Source of the DNA: Pectinatus cerevisiiphilus
GTDB taxonomy: Bacteria > Bacillota > Negativicutes > Selenomonadales > Selenomonadaceae
Reading direction: 5' to 3'
Length of the DNA: 64,000 nucleotides
Assembly (NCBI RefSeq): GCF_004341685.1
Contig: NZ_SMAA01000004.1
Span: forward strand, 145,019-209,018
Of this stretch, positions 18,320 through 28,208 are shown one piece after another (within the stretch, counting starts at the first letter, position 1; the number at the start of each line of letters is the position of its first letter). Made by a program: the position numbers and the translations under genes. The notes beneath the pieces are model-generated. The model was not told the origin of the DNA. It worked only from the letters and a program-made list of their open reading frames with translations, and ran no database searches.

Positions 18320-18463
18320 TCAGACTGCATCGCGACGGGCTGCCATAATCCAACCTTCATGGCGTTTAATGCTAATAGCCCTAACTTTTCTGCCCAAGGC
18401 AGCTTCAAGAGCTGCGGTAATGGCAGCAACAACTTCTTCGCTAACTTTATTATTTTTTTCCAT
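18320..18463 (-). CDS. Small epsilon-like subunit of the decarboxylase (47 aa)
   Basis: A 47-codon gene between mmdA and the biotin carrier. The product begins MEKNNKVSEEVVAAITAAL, has an amphipathic Ala-rich helix and ends in a basic tail with W and RR. AAGAGG lies 10 bases before ATG 18463; an in-frame ATG at 18472 is too close to it. The position and the helix-plus-W...R pattern resemble the very small MmdE subunit of Veillonella methylmalonyl-CoA decarboxylase and the acyl-CoA carboxylase epsilon peptides, which help hold the complex together. The assignment rests mainly on context. Longer frames over the same stretch do not fit the ribosome binding site. Confidence 0.75.
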   Translation of the reverse strand: MEKNNKVSEEVVAAITAALEAALGRKVRAISIKRHEGWIMAARRDAV

Positions 18464-18481
18464 CGATTGCATACCTCTTTA

Positions 18482-20011
18482 TCATAATGGTACATTACCA
18501 TGTTTTTTAGCTGGACGATCTTCGCGCTTGTTAACCAGCATATTCAGTGCTGTAATAATGCGTGGTCTCGTTTCCCGTGGTTCTATTACCATATCAACAT
18601 AACCACGTTCAGCAGCTTTATAAGGTGTAGCAAATTCTTCTATATATTCAGCTGTTTTTTGTTTTACATCTGGATCTCTGCGGAAAATGATATTAGCCGC
18701 ACCAGCAGGTCCCATTACAGCTATTTCAGAAGTAGGCCAAGCCATTACTTGGTCAGCCCCTAAATCACGGGAACACATAGCCAAATAAGAACCACCATAT
18801 GCTTTACGTGTGATTACTGTAATCTTAGGTACGGATGCTTCACTGTAAGCATACAGCATTTTTGCACCATGACGGATAATACCACCGTATTCCTGATCAG
18901 TTCCTGGTAAAAATCCCGGAACGTCAACAAGGTTAACGATAGGAATATTAAAAGCATCACAAAAACGAATAAATCTTGAAGATTTATCAGAAGCGTTAAT
19001 ATCAAGACAACCTGCCATTATGTTTGGCTGATTGGCAATAATACCTACACTGCGTCCATCAAAATGAGCGAAGCAGGTAATAATATTTCTCGCAAAATGT
19101 TCCTGTGCTTCATAAAATTCGCCATTATCAACCAACATACGGATAACGTCTTTCATATCATACGGCATGTTAGGATTATCTGGAATTACTGTATTAAGTC
19201 CGTCATCCATACGGGAAGGATCATCACCCGTATCTACATGCGGTGCATCATCCATATTGTTACTTGGTAAAAAGCTTAACAAATAACGGATTTGCTGTAA
19301 GCAATCTTCTTCTGTATCAGCTGCAAAATGAGCAACCCCGGATGTGCTGTTATGCGTCATAGCACCACCGAGCTGTTCAGCAGTTACTTCTTCAGCTGTA
19401 ACTGATTTTATAACAGCAGGACCGGTTATAAACATCTGGCTGGTATTTTTTACCATGTAAATGAAATCTGTCAAAGCTGGAGAATAAACTGCACCACCAG
19501 CACAAGGTCCCATTATTACAGATATCTGTGGAATTACACCTGATGCCAATGTATTTCTAAGGAAGATTCCGCCATAACCGCTCAATGCGTCTACAGCTTC
19601 CTGGATACGTGCTCCGCCTGAATCGTTAATGCCGATTATAGGGGCGCCCATCTTCATGGCCATATCCTGAACTTTCCATATTTTCTTTGCGTGCATTTCA
19701 CCGAGGGAACCACCTTCAACGGTGAAGTCCTGTGCAAAAGCATAAACCAGACGGCCATCAATCGTACCGTAACCGGTAATAACACCTTCACAAGGAAGAT
19801 CTTTCTTTTCCTGACCAAAATTGGTGCAACGGTGCTTTACGAATTGGTCAAGTTCAACGAAGGTTCCTTCATCAAACAATAATCCAATACGTTCACGAGC
19901 TGTCAATTTACCTTTAGCATGCTGTTTGGCAACACGTTTTGGCCCGCCGCCTTGCATATTATGTTCACTTTTCGATCTCATAAGATCGATTTTTTCCTGA
20001 ACTGTGGTCAA
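18482..20011 (-). CDS. mmdA: Methylmalonyl-CoA decarboxylase carboxyltransferase (alpha) subunit
   Basis: A 509-residue carboxyltransferase of the acyl-CoA carboxylase beta/PccB family, with two crotonase-like halves. Oxyanion-hole glycine regions (GGARIQEAVDALSGYGGIF and the later AYGGSYLAM) are visible. It transfers the carboxyl group of (S)-methylmalonyl-CoA to biotin, releasing propionyl-CoA. The start is TTG at 20011, supported by GGGGAGG 7 bases upstream; no better start is near. It follows the epimerase gene after about 200 bases containing a weak hairpin, and is followed by the tiny epsilon-like gene. A propionyl-CoA carboxylase role is possible, but the operon favours decarboxylation in propionate formation. 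Confidence 0.94.
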   Translation of the reverse strand: MTTVQEKIDLMRSKSEHNMQGGGPKRVAKQHAKGKLTARERIGLLFDEGTFVELDQFVKHRCTNFGQEKKDLPCEGVITGYGTIDGRLVYAFAQDFTVEGGSLGEMHAKKIWKVQDMAMKMGAPIIGINDSGGARIQEAVDALSGYGGIFLRNTLASGVIPQISVIMGPCAGGAVYSPALTDFIYMVKNTSQMFITGPAVIKSVTAEEVTAEQLGGAMTHNSTSGVAHFAADTEEDCLQQIRYLLSFLPSNNMDDAPHVDTGDDPSRMDDGLNTVIPDNPNMPYDMKDVIRMLVDNGEFYEAQEHFARNIITCFAHFDGRSVGIIANQPNIMAGCLDINASDKSSRFIRFCDAFNIPIVNLVDVPGFLPGTDQEYGGIIRHGAKMLYAYSEASVPKITVITRKAYGGSYLAMCSRDLGADQVMAWPTSEIAVMGPAGAANIIFRRDPDVKQKTAEYIEEFATPYKAAERGYVDMVIEPRETRPRIITALNMLVNKREDRPAKKHGNVPL

Positions 20012-20176
20012 AATTATACCTCCCCATAATTTATCTCAAAAGCTGGTTTTTCAAAGATAAAATATCAATTCTCTTTGCTGTATAGAGCACCCTCCCCGGT
20101 CTACATCTGCATGCACCATAAACGCCGCCAGCCAAGCATTTTGTACATTAATTTAATTCAACCGGGATGGGAACAA

Positions 20177-20206
20177 AAACAACTAAGACCTTAATTGGTT
20201 CTTAGT
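20177..20206 (-). terminator. Weak terminator or attenuator between epimerase and mmdA
   Basis: Read on the minus strand, ACTAAGAACC and GGTCTTAGT form a 9-bp stem followed by TTGTTTTTG. It may partly separate the mutase/epimerase genes from the mmdA group. The 200-base gap 20012-20211 otherwise shows no gene. Confidence 0.55.
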
Positions 20207-20211
20207 AAAAA

Positions 20212-20625
20212 TTATTTTTTACGCTGACAAAGTTCGAGCAATACGCCGCTTGCTTTCGGATGAATAAAAGCAATAGAAGATCCGCCTGCACCATAACGAG
20301 GTTTTTCATCAATCATGCGTACACCTTTAGCTTTAAGGTCAGCGATAGCATTTTCAATATTGTCAACACGAAGAGCTACGTGCTGTATTCCCTGGCGTCC
20401 GCCATTTTTAGCAATAAATTTAGCAATAGGGCCATCTGGTGAGGTTGATTCAAGCAGTTCTACTTCTGCTTCACCTGTAGGAATAAAAGCTGTCTTAACT
20501 TTTTGTTCAGCAACTTCTTCTTCACCGGTGCATTTTAAACCAAGGACATCAGTATAAAATTTCTTTGCTTCTTTTAAATCTGGTACCGCAATACCAATAT
20601 GATCTACACATTCAACTTTAAACAT
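20212..20625 (-). CDS. mce: Methylmalonyl-CoA epimerase
   Basis: A 137-residue vicinal-oxygen-chelate (glyoxalase-like) protein: two beta-alpha-beta-beta-beta modules starting DHIGIAV, with metal-binding His and Glu residues in [16 protein letters not shown] and VLLELCQ. It interconverts (R)- and (S)-methylmalonyl-CoA, linking the mutase product to the decarboxylase. The length is normal. It lies downstream of meaB and upstream of mmdA in the propionate operon; GGAGG precedes the ATG. Confidence 0.95.
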   Translation of the reverse strand: MFKVECVDHIGIAVPDLKEAKKFYTDVLGLKCTGEEEVAEQKVKTAFIPTGEAEVELLESTSPDGPIAKFIAKNGGRQGIQHVALRVDNIENAIADLKAKGVRMIDEKPRYGAGGSSIAFIHPKASGVLLELCQRKK

Positions 20626-20657
20626 TGTATAACCTCCTAATAAACTTTGTTTATTAT

Positions 20658-21596
20658 TTATTTTAACAATTCGTCCATCAATTGATGGACTATAGTATAA
20701 GGATCATTTCGATGTGCTTCAATATCTTGCAGACACTTGTTAATTCTACCTGTATCTACAATATGTTTTGTGACATACGTACCTATCGACGAATTGAGCA
20801 GTTCCAAAAGTTCTGTTTTAGTCCTGTCATGACGTCTCTGTGCTAATTTACCTGTTTTGCTTATATAAGCATAATGCTTTTCAATAAGCTTTACGAGGTC
20901 ATCAATTCCTTCGCCCTGATTTGCAACAACTTTTTGTATAGGAGGACGCCAATCAAATTTTAGACCATCAAGATCAAGCATCATATTGAGTTCAGCTTGC
21001 AGTTTATCTGCTCCATCATGGTCTGCCTTATTGATGGCAAACACATCGCCAATCTCTAATATTCCTGCTTTTATAGCCTGAATATCGTCACCCATTCCTG
21101 GTATAAGCACAACAATAGTGGTATCAGCTGCTTTAACGATATCGACTTCTGATTGTCCAACACCAACAGTTTCAACAAAAATAATATCTTTGCCAAAAGC
21201 ATCAAGTGCTTTTACAGCATCCGCTGTTTTATGTGATAACCCGCCAAGGCTGCCACGAGTTCCCATACTGCGAATGAAAACACCTTCATCAAGTGTAAGT
21301 CCATTCATTCTTATACGGTCACCCAAAATAGCTCCACCGGAAAAAGGACTAGTAGGATCGACAGCAATTATGCCGACGGTCTTTCCCATATTACGGTATG
21401 CTCTTGCAAGTTTGTCTGTCATAGTTGATTTTCCCGCACCCGGAGGCCCGGTAATGCCAAGGACAAAGGCGTGCCCCGTGTGATGATAGAGCTCTCTCAT
21501 AATGGATGAGGCATTTTCATGTTCATTCTCTATAGCCGTAATAGTACGGGATAAAGCCAGCCTGGATCCACCTAAAAGTTCTTTTACTATATCCAT
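20658..21596 (-). CDS. meaB: MeaB/ArgK GTPase, methylmalonyl-CoA mutase chaperone
   Basis: A 312-residue G3E-family P-loop GTPase. Walker [10 protein letters not shown] is near residue 50; the base-recognition motif NKAD and the switch region [14 protein letters not shown] are present. MeaB-type proteins gate loading of adenosylcobalamin into the mutase and protect it from inactivation. It follows the B12-binding mutase subunit gene, as expected. It was formerly annotated as ArgK transport kinase; the context makes the chaperone role far more likely. Confidence 0.95.
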   Translation of the reverse strand: MDIVKELLGGSRLALSRTITAIENEHENASSIMRELYHHTGHAFVLGITGPPGAGKSTMTDKLARAYRNMGKTVGIIAVDPTSPFSGGAILGDRIRMNGLTLDEGVFIRSMGTRGSLGGLSHKTADAVKALDAFGKDIIFVETVGVGQSEVDIVKAADTTIVVLIPGMGDDIQAIKAGILEIGDVFAINKADHDGADKLQAELNMMLDLDGLKFDWRPPIQKVVANQGEGIDDLVKLIEKHYAYISKTGKLAQRRHDRTKTELLELLNSSIGTYVTKHIVDTGRINKCLQDIEAHRNDPYTIVHQLMDELLK

Positions 21597-21738
21597 ACCT
21601 AAGAACCACCTTTGATGTGAATGAAAGTTGCCATTTCAATAGAATCTTATCCCAAATTTCTGAATTATCCTCTATAGCACAGGCAAAATTTTCTTATTTT
21701 GCCAGCGAATAATTTGCTAAAATCGAGCATGTATAGAC

Positions 21739-21773
21739 ATCTTGCCCTCTCAATAAAACCAAGAGGGCAAGAT
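21739..21773. terminator. 12-bp stem-loop between the small mutase subunit gene and meaB
   Basis: Arms ATCTTGCCCTCT and AGAGGGCAAGAT pair perfectly around an 11-base loop in the 189-base gap. There is no clear T-run on the minus side, so it may be an mRNA-stabilising or attenuating structure rather than a full terminator. Confidence 0.55.
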
Positions 21774-21785
21774 ACTACAATATTT

Positions 21786-22178
21786 TTATTTTACGTGTGC
21801 TTTAATGAATTCAACAATATCACTAGTTTTTGTACCAGGTGTGAAGACTTCAGCTATACCAGCTTTTTTAAGAGCAGGAATATCACTTTCAGGAATAACA
21901 CCACCGCCGACAACAAGAACATCTTTCATGCCTTTTTCACGAACAAGTTCTACAACTCTCGGGAAAAGATGCATATGTGCTCCTGATAATATACTCATAG
22001 CAATTACATTGACATCTTCCTGAAGTGCAGCTTCAGCAATTTGTTCAGGTGTCTGACGAAGACCTGTATATATAACTTCAAAACCAGCATCACGAAGTGC
22101 GCGAGCTACGACTTTAGCGCCACGGTCATGTCCGTCAAGTCCAGGTTTCGCAACTAATACTCTAATACGTTTTTCCAT
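21786..22178 (-). CDS. Methylmalonyl-CoA mutase, B12-binding subunit
   Basis: A 130-residue flavodoxin-like cobalamin-binding domain. The base-off/His-on motif DxHxxG is in [11 protein letters not shown] near the N-terminus, and the SxL...GG pattern follows in SMSILSGAH and VVGGGVIP. It binds adenosylcobalamin and pairs with the catalytic subunit encoded directly upstream. The split into two chains is common in anaerobes. The frame opens with a TTG, but GGAGGG lies best (7 bases) before ATG 22178; ATG 22181 is also possible. Confidence 0.94.
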   Translation of the reverse strand: MEKRIRVLVAKPGLDGHDRGAKVVARALRDAGFEVIYTGLRQTPEQIAEAALQEDVNVIAMSILSGAHMHLFPRVVELVREKGMKDVLVVGGGVIPESDIPALKKAGIAEVFTPGTKTSDIVEFIKAHVK

Positions 22179-22204
22179 CATTAGTCCCTCCGACAATCTC
22201 TATA

Positions 22205-23857
22205 TTATAAATTTGTATGTGCTTCGTATTCACCAAATACTTTACGCATTACGCCGCAAATTTCACCAAGTGTAGCATAGGTTCTAACCGCATTAAGAAT
22301 ATGAGGCATAAGATTTTCATTTGCATCTTTACATGCAGTTTCCAGATCAGCCAAAGTTTTCTTAACCGCGTCATTATCACGTTTTGCTTTCATTTCAGCA
22401 AGTTTACGTTTCTGTCTTTCACCAACAGAAGCATCTACTCTTAAGAGGCCTTTGACAGGTTCTTCTTTAATCTGGAACTTATTGACACCGACAATAGTTT
22501 TAGCACCGGATTCAACATCCATCTGCCATTTATAAGCGCTGTCCTGAATTTCTTTTTGAATATAACCTTTTTCAATTGCCGCAACAGCACCACCGATTTC
22601 ATCAATTTTCTTGATGTAATCCCATACTTCTGCTTCAATTTTATTGGTCATTGCTTCAACATAATAAGAACCTGCAAGCGGATCTATAACATCAGCCAAT
22701 CCACTTTCATATGCGACAATTTGCTGGGTACGAAGTGCTACCATAACTGATTCTTCAGTAGGCAAAGCCAAAGCTTCATCACGTGAATTTGTATGCAGAG
22801 ATTGTGTGCCGCCCATTACAGCTGCTGCTGTCTGAAGAGCAACACGGACAATATTATTATTAGGCTGCTGTGCAGTCAGCATAGAACCTGCTGTTTGTGT
22901 ATGGAAACGCAGCTTCATAGATTTCGGGTTTTTAGCATGGAAACGTTCCTTCATGATTTTCGCCCAAATACGACGAGAAGCACGGAACTTAGCAACTTCT
23001 TCCAAAAGGTTGTTATGTGCATTCCAGAAGAAGGAAAGACGTCCGGCAAAAGCATCTACATCAAGGCCAGCCTTAATAGCAGCTTCAACATAAGCTATAC
23101 CGTCACTGATGGTAAAAGCGATTTCCTGAGCAGCTGTAGAACCTGCTTCACGGATATGATAACCAGAAATGGAGATTGTATTCCACTTAGGTACATTTTT
23201 CGAACAATATTCAAAGATGTTAGTTATAAGACGCATTGATGGACGAGGCGGGAAAATGTAAGTACCACGGGCTGAATATTCTTTCAGTATATCATTTTGA
23301 ATGGTACCTTTAAGTTGGTCAGGAGTTGCTCCTCTTTTTTCTGCAACAGCGATATACATTGCCAGCAAAACTGATGCCGGCGCATTAATTGTCATTGATG
23401 TAGAAACTTTACCAAGATCTATTTTATCGAAAAGAACTTCCATATCAGCAAGTGAGTCAATAGCAACACCGACTTTACCTACTTCACCTTCAGAAATAGG
23501 ATCATCAGAGTCATAACCGATCTGTGTAGGTAAATCGAATGCGCAAGAAAGTCCCGACGCACCGGATTCAATCAAATAACGATAACGTTTATTTGATTCT
23601 TCAGCTGTGGAAAAACCTGCATACATACGCATAGTCCAGAAACGGCCACGGTACATGGTAGGTTGAACACCGCGTGTATAAGGATATACCCCTGGGAAGC
23701 CGATTTCATCGGCATAATCGGTATCTTTGATATCGAGCGGAGTATAAAGGCGCTGTTCAGGAAGATTTTTACGTTCTGGGAACCTTCCTATTGCCTTTTC
23801 TACGTTGACATTATACTGATCTAATTCAGCTTGAATCTTTTCTTTTTCAGTGCTCAT
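22205..23857 (-). CDS. Methylmalonyl-CoA mutase, catalytic subunit
   Basis: A 550-residue TIM-barrel acyl-CoA mutase large subunit, lacking the C-terminal B12 domain found in fused enzymes. [20 protein letters not shown] near residue 60 and [12 protein letters not shown] carry family-specific active-site residues. The methylmalonyl rather than isobutyryl assignment rests on the operon (epimerase, decarboxylase, MeaB). It rearranges succinyl-CoA to (R)-methylmalonyl-CoA on the path to propionate. GGAGG precedes the ATG. The gene follows the CoA-transferase gene by about 100 bases. Confidence 0.95.
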   Translation of the reverse strand: MSTEKEKIQAELDQYNVNVEKAIGRFPERKNLPEQRLYTPLDIKDTDYADEIGFPGVYPYTRGVQPTMYRGRFWTMRMYAGFSTAEESNKRYRYLIESGASGLSCAFDLPTQIGYDSDDPISEGEVGKVGVAIDSLADMEVLFDKIDLGKVSTSMTINAPASVLLAMYIAVAEKRGATPDQLKGTIQNDILKEYSARGTYIFPPRPSMRLITNIFEYCSKNVPKWNTISISGYHIREAGSTAAQEIAFTISDGIAYVEAAIKAGLDVDAFAGRLSFFWNAHNNLLEEVAKFRASRRIWAKIMKERFHAKNPKSMKLRFHTQTAGSMLTAQQPNNNIVRVALQTAAAVMGGTQSLHTNSRDEALALPTEESVMVALRTQQIVAYESGLADVIDPLAGSYYVEAMTNKIEAEVWDYIKKIDEIGGAVAAIEKGYIQKEIQDSAYKWQMDVESGAKTIVGVNKFQIKEEPVKGLLRVDASVGERQKRKLAEMKAKRDNDAVKKTLADLETACKDANENLMPHILNAVRTYATLGEICGVMRKVFGEYEAHTNL

Positions 23858-23958
23858 AGTTATTTTTCCTCCTGGATTTTTATTTACTCGGATTTATATA
23901 TAGAGGACTTTTTAATTATCCGATCTATAAACCAAAATCGTCAGTTTTTGTATTTCAG

Positions 23959-25464
23959 CTATTTTTTCATAGTCCCTGTTTCTAAAAATCTTTGATGCCA
24001 TGACAAAGCCTCATTCAGCAGATGAGGTGTCTGTGCGTGCTTAGTAGCCGCATCAGCTCTTTCAAAATAATCAAGAAGCATAGGTTTGAAATCTGGATGC
24101 GCGCATTTTTCAATGACAACTCTTGCACGTTTGCGTGGCGAAAGCCCGCGCAGATCAGCCAGCCCCTGTTCGGTAACAATAATGTCAACATCGTGTTCAG
24201 TATGGTCAATATGTGAACAGAACGGTACGATTGATGATATTTTCCCACCCTTTGCCGTTGAACCGGTGCAGAAGATAGTGAGATATGCATTACGGGCAAA
24301 ATCACCCGAGCCGCCAATACCATTCATCATTTTACTGCCCATGATATGTGTGGAATTTACGTTGCCGTAAATATCACATTCAATAGCTGTATTCATAGCG
24401 ATAACGCCTATGCGGCGTGCTACTTCTGGACTGTTCGATATTTCTTCTGGACGAAGTACAAGATGTTTTCTATATTCTTTTATATTCTTATAGAAACGTT
24501 CCAGACCTTCCGGTGATGGAGATAATGCTGTTCCTGACGCAAAGCTTAATTTACCTGCATCAATAAGGTCAAACATCCCATCCTGAATTACTTCAGTATA
24601 AACCGACAAGTCTTTAAGGTCGGATTCAACGAATCCATGGATAACAGCGTTAGCCACATTGCCTACACCGGATTGGAGCGGCAACAAATTTGCAGGCATA
24701 CGCCCTTCTTTAATTTCATTGTCGAGTAAATCGATAATGAAATGTGACATATGTTTAGAATTATCATCAATTTCGCCTAACGGACGAGTATGATCTTTTA
24801 CATCACATGGCACGATAAATTTAATTTTATCTGGATTACACGGTATATAAGGAGTACCTATGCGATCATTAGGTTTGACAATAGGAATCGGTAAACGATG
24901 CGGAGGATCAAGTGGTACATAAACATCATGCATTCCTTCAAGTTCAAGCGGCTGCGTAGCATTTACTTCTACAATAACCACATCAGCCTGCTGTACATAA
25001 GAAGCAGCATTTCCCAACGAAGTTGTAGGAATAATGTTACCTTCTTCTGTTATCGCACATGCTTCGACAATAGCTACATCGACGCCACCGCCCATATAAC
25101 CATATCTTGCGAACTGTGCAGATTCACTCAAATGCATATCCAAATAGTCTACATCACCACTGTTTATGCGGTTTCTAAGTTCTTTATTTGTCTGATACGG
25201 CATGCGCTTAGCAATACCATTCACTTTTGCCAAAGCACCGTCTTCTTCAACACCCGTAGAAGCACCTGTCCACAAGTTAATCTTAAACGGTTCTTTTTCC
25301 ATACGTTTAGCAAGGGCCGTTGGAACAGCTTTAACATAACCTGACGGAGTAAAACCACTGGTAGCTACATTCATTCCGGGTTTGATGTAGGCAGCAGCTT
25401 CTTCGGCACTAACGATCTTAGACCGCAATTCCTTATTGCGTACGCGATCGAGAATGTCAACCAT
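23959..25464 (-). CDS. Acyl-CoA:succinate/acetate CoA-transferase
   Basis: A 501-residue CoA-transferase of the acetyl-CoA hydrolase/transferase (Cat1/ScpC) family. The catalytic Glu region (MNTAIECDIYGNVN) and glycine-rich GSGDFARNA loop are visible in the C-terminal half. In this operon it most likely transfers CoA from propionyl-CoA to succinate, closing the propionate cycle. It is the first gene of the cluster, preceded by GGGGAGG, a good promoter at 25653-25681 and a candidate Rex site. Confidence 0.93.
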   Translation of the reverse strand: MVDILDRVRNKELRSKIVSAEEAAAYIKPGMNVATSGFTPSGYVKAVPTALAKRMEKEPFKINLWTGASTGVEEDGALAKVNGIAKRMPYQTNKELRNRINSGDVDYLDMHLSESAQFARYGYMGGGVDVAIVEACAITEEGNIIPTTSLGNAASYVQQADVVIVEVNATQPLELEGMHDVYVPLDPPHRLPIPIVKPNDRIGTPYIPCNPDKIKFIVPCDVKDHTRPLGEIDDNSKHMSHFIIDLLDNEIKEGRMPANLLPLQSGVGNVANAVIHGFVESDLKDLSVYTEVIQDGMFDLIDAGKLSFASGTALSPSPEGLERFYKNIKEYRKHLVLRPEEISNSPEVARRIGVIAMNTAIECDIYGNVNSTHIMGSKMMNGIGGSGDFARNAYLTIFCTGSTAKGGKISSIVPFCSHIDHTEHDVDIIVTEQGLADLRGLSPRKRARVVIEKCAHPDFKPMLLDYFERADAATKHAQTPHLLNEALSWHQRFLETGTMKK

Positions 25465-25652
25465 TAAATATTCTCCTCCCCATGAATCAATAACTATAAA
25501 TTTTTATATTATTAAACTACCGGCAAAACTGACTGCCGATGACGTCATATATGGCCTCTAGCTCATTTTCAACTATAATCAAAGCCAATAGTAATTATTC
25601 ACCTCATTTATAGTGAATTACATAGCAAAACGACCATATTTCTACAATTGTT

Positions 25653-25681
25653 AGAATACCACCAGATATTGAACGCGTCAA
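25653..25681 (-). promoter_or_regulatory. Housekeeping promoter of the propionate operon
   Basis: On the minus strand TTGACG (25676-25681), a 17-base spacer and TATTCT (25653-25658) form a strong sigma-70-type promoter. The start would be near 25646, giving a leader of about 180 bases before the CoA-transferase gene. Just inside the leader is an imperfect dyad around GTGAATTACAT (about 25613). Confidence 0.7.
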
Positions 25682-25718
25682 GCAATTTAGCCAAAAAACA
25701 AACCCAAATTGTATATAT

Positions 25719-25738
25719 TTGTGAAAAATTTTACATAA
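25719..25738. promoter_or_regulatory. Candidate Rex operator
   Basis: TTGTGAAAAATTTTACATAA is an imperfect palindrome (8 of 10 half-site positions symmetrical) close to the Rex consensus TTGTGAA-N4-TTCACAA. It lies about 38 bases upstream of the -35 element of the propionate operon, with the rex gene next door. The rest of the 586-base gap 25465-26050 is AT-rich, with no gene visible. Confidence 0.55.
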
Positions 25739-26050
25739 TAGTAAAACGCTGCACTGCCTGTATCCAGTGCTTTATTTTCTATTAACACAGCATGGTGGTA
25801 CTGATACTTTTAATGTTTTCACATCGTCCCTGCGAAAATCGTATAATATAATTTATTTATTGACCAGTTTATGTAATTTCTTTAAAAATTATGAGTTAAA
25901 GTAATCGTTTGATATTATTTGCAAACATCTTCTAAAATACGCGGAAAATTTATCTTTCATAAGGTCCAGCGAAATTACATTCCAGCCGTAATAAAAATAT
26001 GCATTCCATTTCATGCGCTTCTCATGTCTAAACAATATCTGCGTTTATCT

Positions 26051-26677
26051 TCAGCGCGGTTTTCTCGTGATATGGTATGACAAACAAGAAAGCCCGATGG
26101 ATAAGTCTTCATTTACTATGTGCATGTCATCTGGTACTTTCATCCTGATCGGTGCGAAGTTCCATATTCCCTTAATTTTTGATTTCACCAGCCGGTTTGC
26201 CACTTCCTGGGCAAACTGTCCCGGCACCGTAATAATGCCGATATGAATATTTAGATCTTTTATGGTCTGCTCCAGTACATCAATATCAGTCACTTTGACA
26301 TGGTTTACCGTCTTACCTACAATTGATGAATCATGATCAAATAAAGCTACTAAATTAAAACCGAGTGAAATAAAATTATGGTAATTCGCCAAGGCCGATC
26401 CCAAATGGCCTATGCCGATAATAGCTATGTTCCAGTGATTATCCAAGCCTAAAATATTGCTGATACTGTGTTTTAATTCATTCACATAATACCCGACACC
26501 TTTTTTGCCGAACTGGCCAAACGATGCCAAATCCTTACGAATTTGTTCGGGTGTTATCTCCAGCCTGCGGCCAAGCTCTTCAGAAGAAATAACATCGAGT
26601 CCTTCATCCTGAGACATGCGCAGTGCCCTTAGATATAACGGCAGCCTGTCTATCGTAGCTTTTGATATATCTTTCAT
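26051..26677 (-). CDS. rex: Redox-sensing transcriptional repressor Rex
   Basis: A 208-residue Rex: an N-terminal winged helix (residues 1-80, with SSEELGRRLEITPEQIRKDL as recognition region) and a Rossmann domain with GIGHLGSAL for NAD(H). It leaves DNA when NADH/NAD+ rises, releasing fermentation genes. The propionate operon starts downstream on the same strand after a 586-base gap with a Rex-like site, so Rex probably tunes this NADH-consuming route. Confidence 0.96.
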   Translation of the reverse strand: MKDISKATIDRLPLYLRALRMSQDEGLDVISSEELGRRLEITPEQIRKDLASFGQFGKKGVGYYVNELKHSISNILGLDNHWNIAIIGIGHLGSALANYHNFISLGFNLVALFDHDSSIVGKTVNHVKVTDIDVLEQTIKDLNIHIGIITVPGQFAQEVANRLVKSKIKGIWNFAPIRMKVPDDMHIVNEDLSIGLSCLSYHITRKPR

Positions 26678-26802
26678 TTATTTTCGCCTTCTCCCGTACC
26701 TATTTAATTTTACAGCCGAATTGGACCCAGTAAAAAATACTGTGCCCAATTGCCAAGTTCTAACTTCATAATAACATAAATGTCTTTCCAGCTTCAATCC
26801 AA

Positions 26803-28134
26803 TCAAATATCCTTTAAATTATATGCTTTGTTTTTCTGAATTTCCTCATCGGATAACTCAGGCAGCGAAACCAAACCCATGCGTCGTCTTTGCAGTTCCT
26901 TTTGTATAGCAAGCAGCGATGGATGCCGCAGCAGTGCCGCCTCCACAGCCATTACAGTACAAAAAAGCATTGTCAGTCGCGTATTAAACAAGACAAAATC
27001 AGTAAATCCATTAAAGGCTATGGCAGTCAGCGCCAAACCACAGCCCAACAATGCACCGCGCAAGAAATTGGTAGACAAATGTTTATAAACTTTTAAAGCC
27101 CGCCAAATATTGCCGCCCAAGCATGTTATAAAAGCAGCAAAACCGACAAGACCTATCTCAGCCGCTATATTAAGGTACATATTATGTGCATGTACAACTT
27201 TTATAAAATTGCCCTGCATATAAAAATCATATGACGGATAAACAAAATAATATGCTCCCCAGCCTATTCCCAGCAAAGGATGGTCCAATATCATTTCTAT
27301 GGTACTTTCCCACAATGCCAGCCTAAGCTCAGAGGAAGTATCTATAGTGGTAAAAATAGAAGTCATCCTGTTAAATAGAGGTGTATCTATATACATCAAT
27401 CCTGCCAGCAAAACAACAAGCGGGAAAATAATTTTTCTTTTACAAAAGACTCCGTATGCGGCTATTACCATAACAATGCTCAAATAAGCCCCCCTGGCAT
27501 AAGTGAGCCCTAAACCGATTGCAGCCAATATCAAAAAACTGCCAATTATTATTCTGACTGTTCTTCCTCCGGCAAATATAAAAGTACCAAAAGCCAACGC
27601 CATAATTATATTTAGATATCCTGCCAATAAATTAGGATTTTCCCATGTTGAAAAAATGCGTCGCGTTACTTCTGGAAAAGTTTTTGTATCTGTCCAATCC
27701 ATACCAGCAGTATTGATACCCACAAAGTATTGGAAAAAACCATAAAGCAAAACGATTACTGCTGAGATTCCCAAAACAACAAAAACTGTTTTGATATGTT
27801 TTTCAGTGGTGATGCTCTGCACCGCCAGATAATATATCAACAAATATTTACCGATAAGATGATACGCATTATAAAAGCTAAACATTTTTTGTGGCGAATT
27901 AATAATAGAAAAAAACACGAAGCATACAAAAATTGCCAAAGGTATATCGATAGGTGTCTTTATCCATTTCCAATCGCCAAAGTATGCCTTCATTATACAA
28001 AAAAACCAGCCCAGGAATAACGTGTATGTGGCTGCATCACCACTGAACGGTAAAAGGAATACCGTTATAAGCAACATATAAAACATCATTACACCCGAGT
28101 CCTGAGCGTATTTATGTCTCTTAAAAATATTCAT
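26803..28134 (-). CDS. O-antigen ligase (WaaL/Wzy_C family)
   Basis: A 443-residue polytopic membrane protein with about 11-12 membrane segments and the Wzy_C/O-antigen ligase signature: HPLLGIGWG followed by a periplasmic loop and HAHNMYLNIAAEIG. Such proteins join polysaccharide from undecaprenyl diphosphate to lipid A-core, or polymerise it, on the periplasmic side. It sits downstream of folC, unconnected to a sugar-biosynthesis cluster. Ligase and polymerase cannot be separated by sequence alone. Confidence 0.88.
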   Translation of the reverse strand: MNIFKRHKYAQDSGVMMFYMLLITVFLLPFSGDAATYTLFLGWFFCIMKAYFGDWKWIKTPIDIPLAIFVCFVFFSIINSPQKMFSFYNAYHLIGKYLLIYYLAVQSITTEKHIKTVFVVLGISAVIVLLYGFFQYFVGINTAGMDWTDTKTFPEVTRRIFSTWENPNLLAGYLNIIMALAFGTFIFAGGRTVRIIIGSFLILAAIGLGLTYARGAYLSIVMVIAAYGVFCKRKIIFPLVVLLAGLMYIDTPLFNRMTSIFTTIDTSSELRLALWESTIEMILDHPLLGIGWGAYYFVYPSYDFYMQGNFIKVVHAHNMYLNIAAEIGLVGFAAFITCLGGNIWRALKVYKHLSTNFLRGALLGCGLALTAIAFNGFTDFVLFNTRLTMLFCTVMAVEAALLRHPSLLAIQKELQRRRMGLVSLPELSDEEIQKNKAYNLKDI

Positions 28135-28208
28135 ATATCTCCTAAAATATTACAAGTTCTTAATATCTTTTAAGACTGCGCATAATCGCATAATGTTATT
28201 ATTAAAAT

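Noticed and set aside
18298..18501. A 67-codon minus-strand frame between mmdA and the biotin carrier
   Set aside because: It overlaps the mmdA end and is out of frame with the good ribosome binding site; the 47-codon frame at 18320-18463 fits the operon.
25609..25632. A second Rex operator inside the propionate operon leader
   Set aside because: The dyad around GTGAATTACAT is shorter than the 18-base Rex palindrome and has the wrong spacing.
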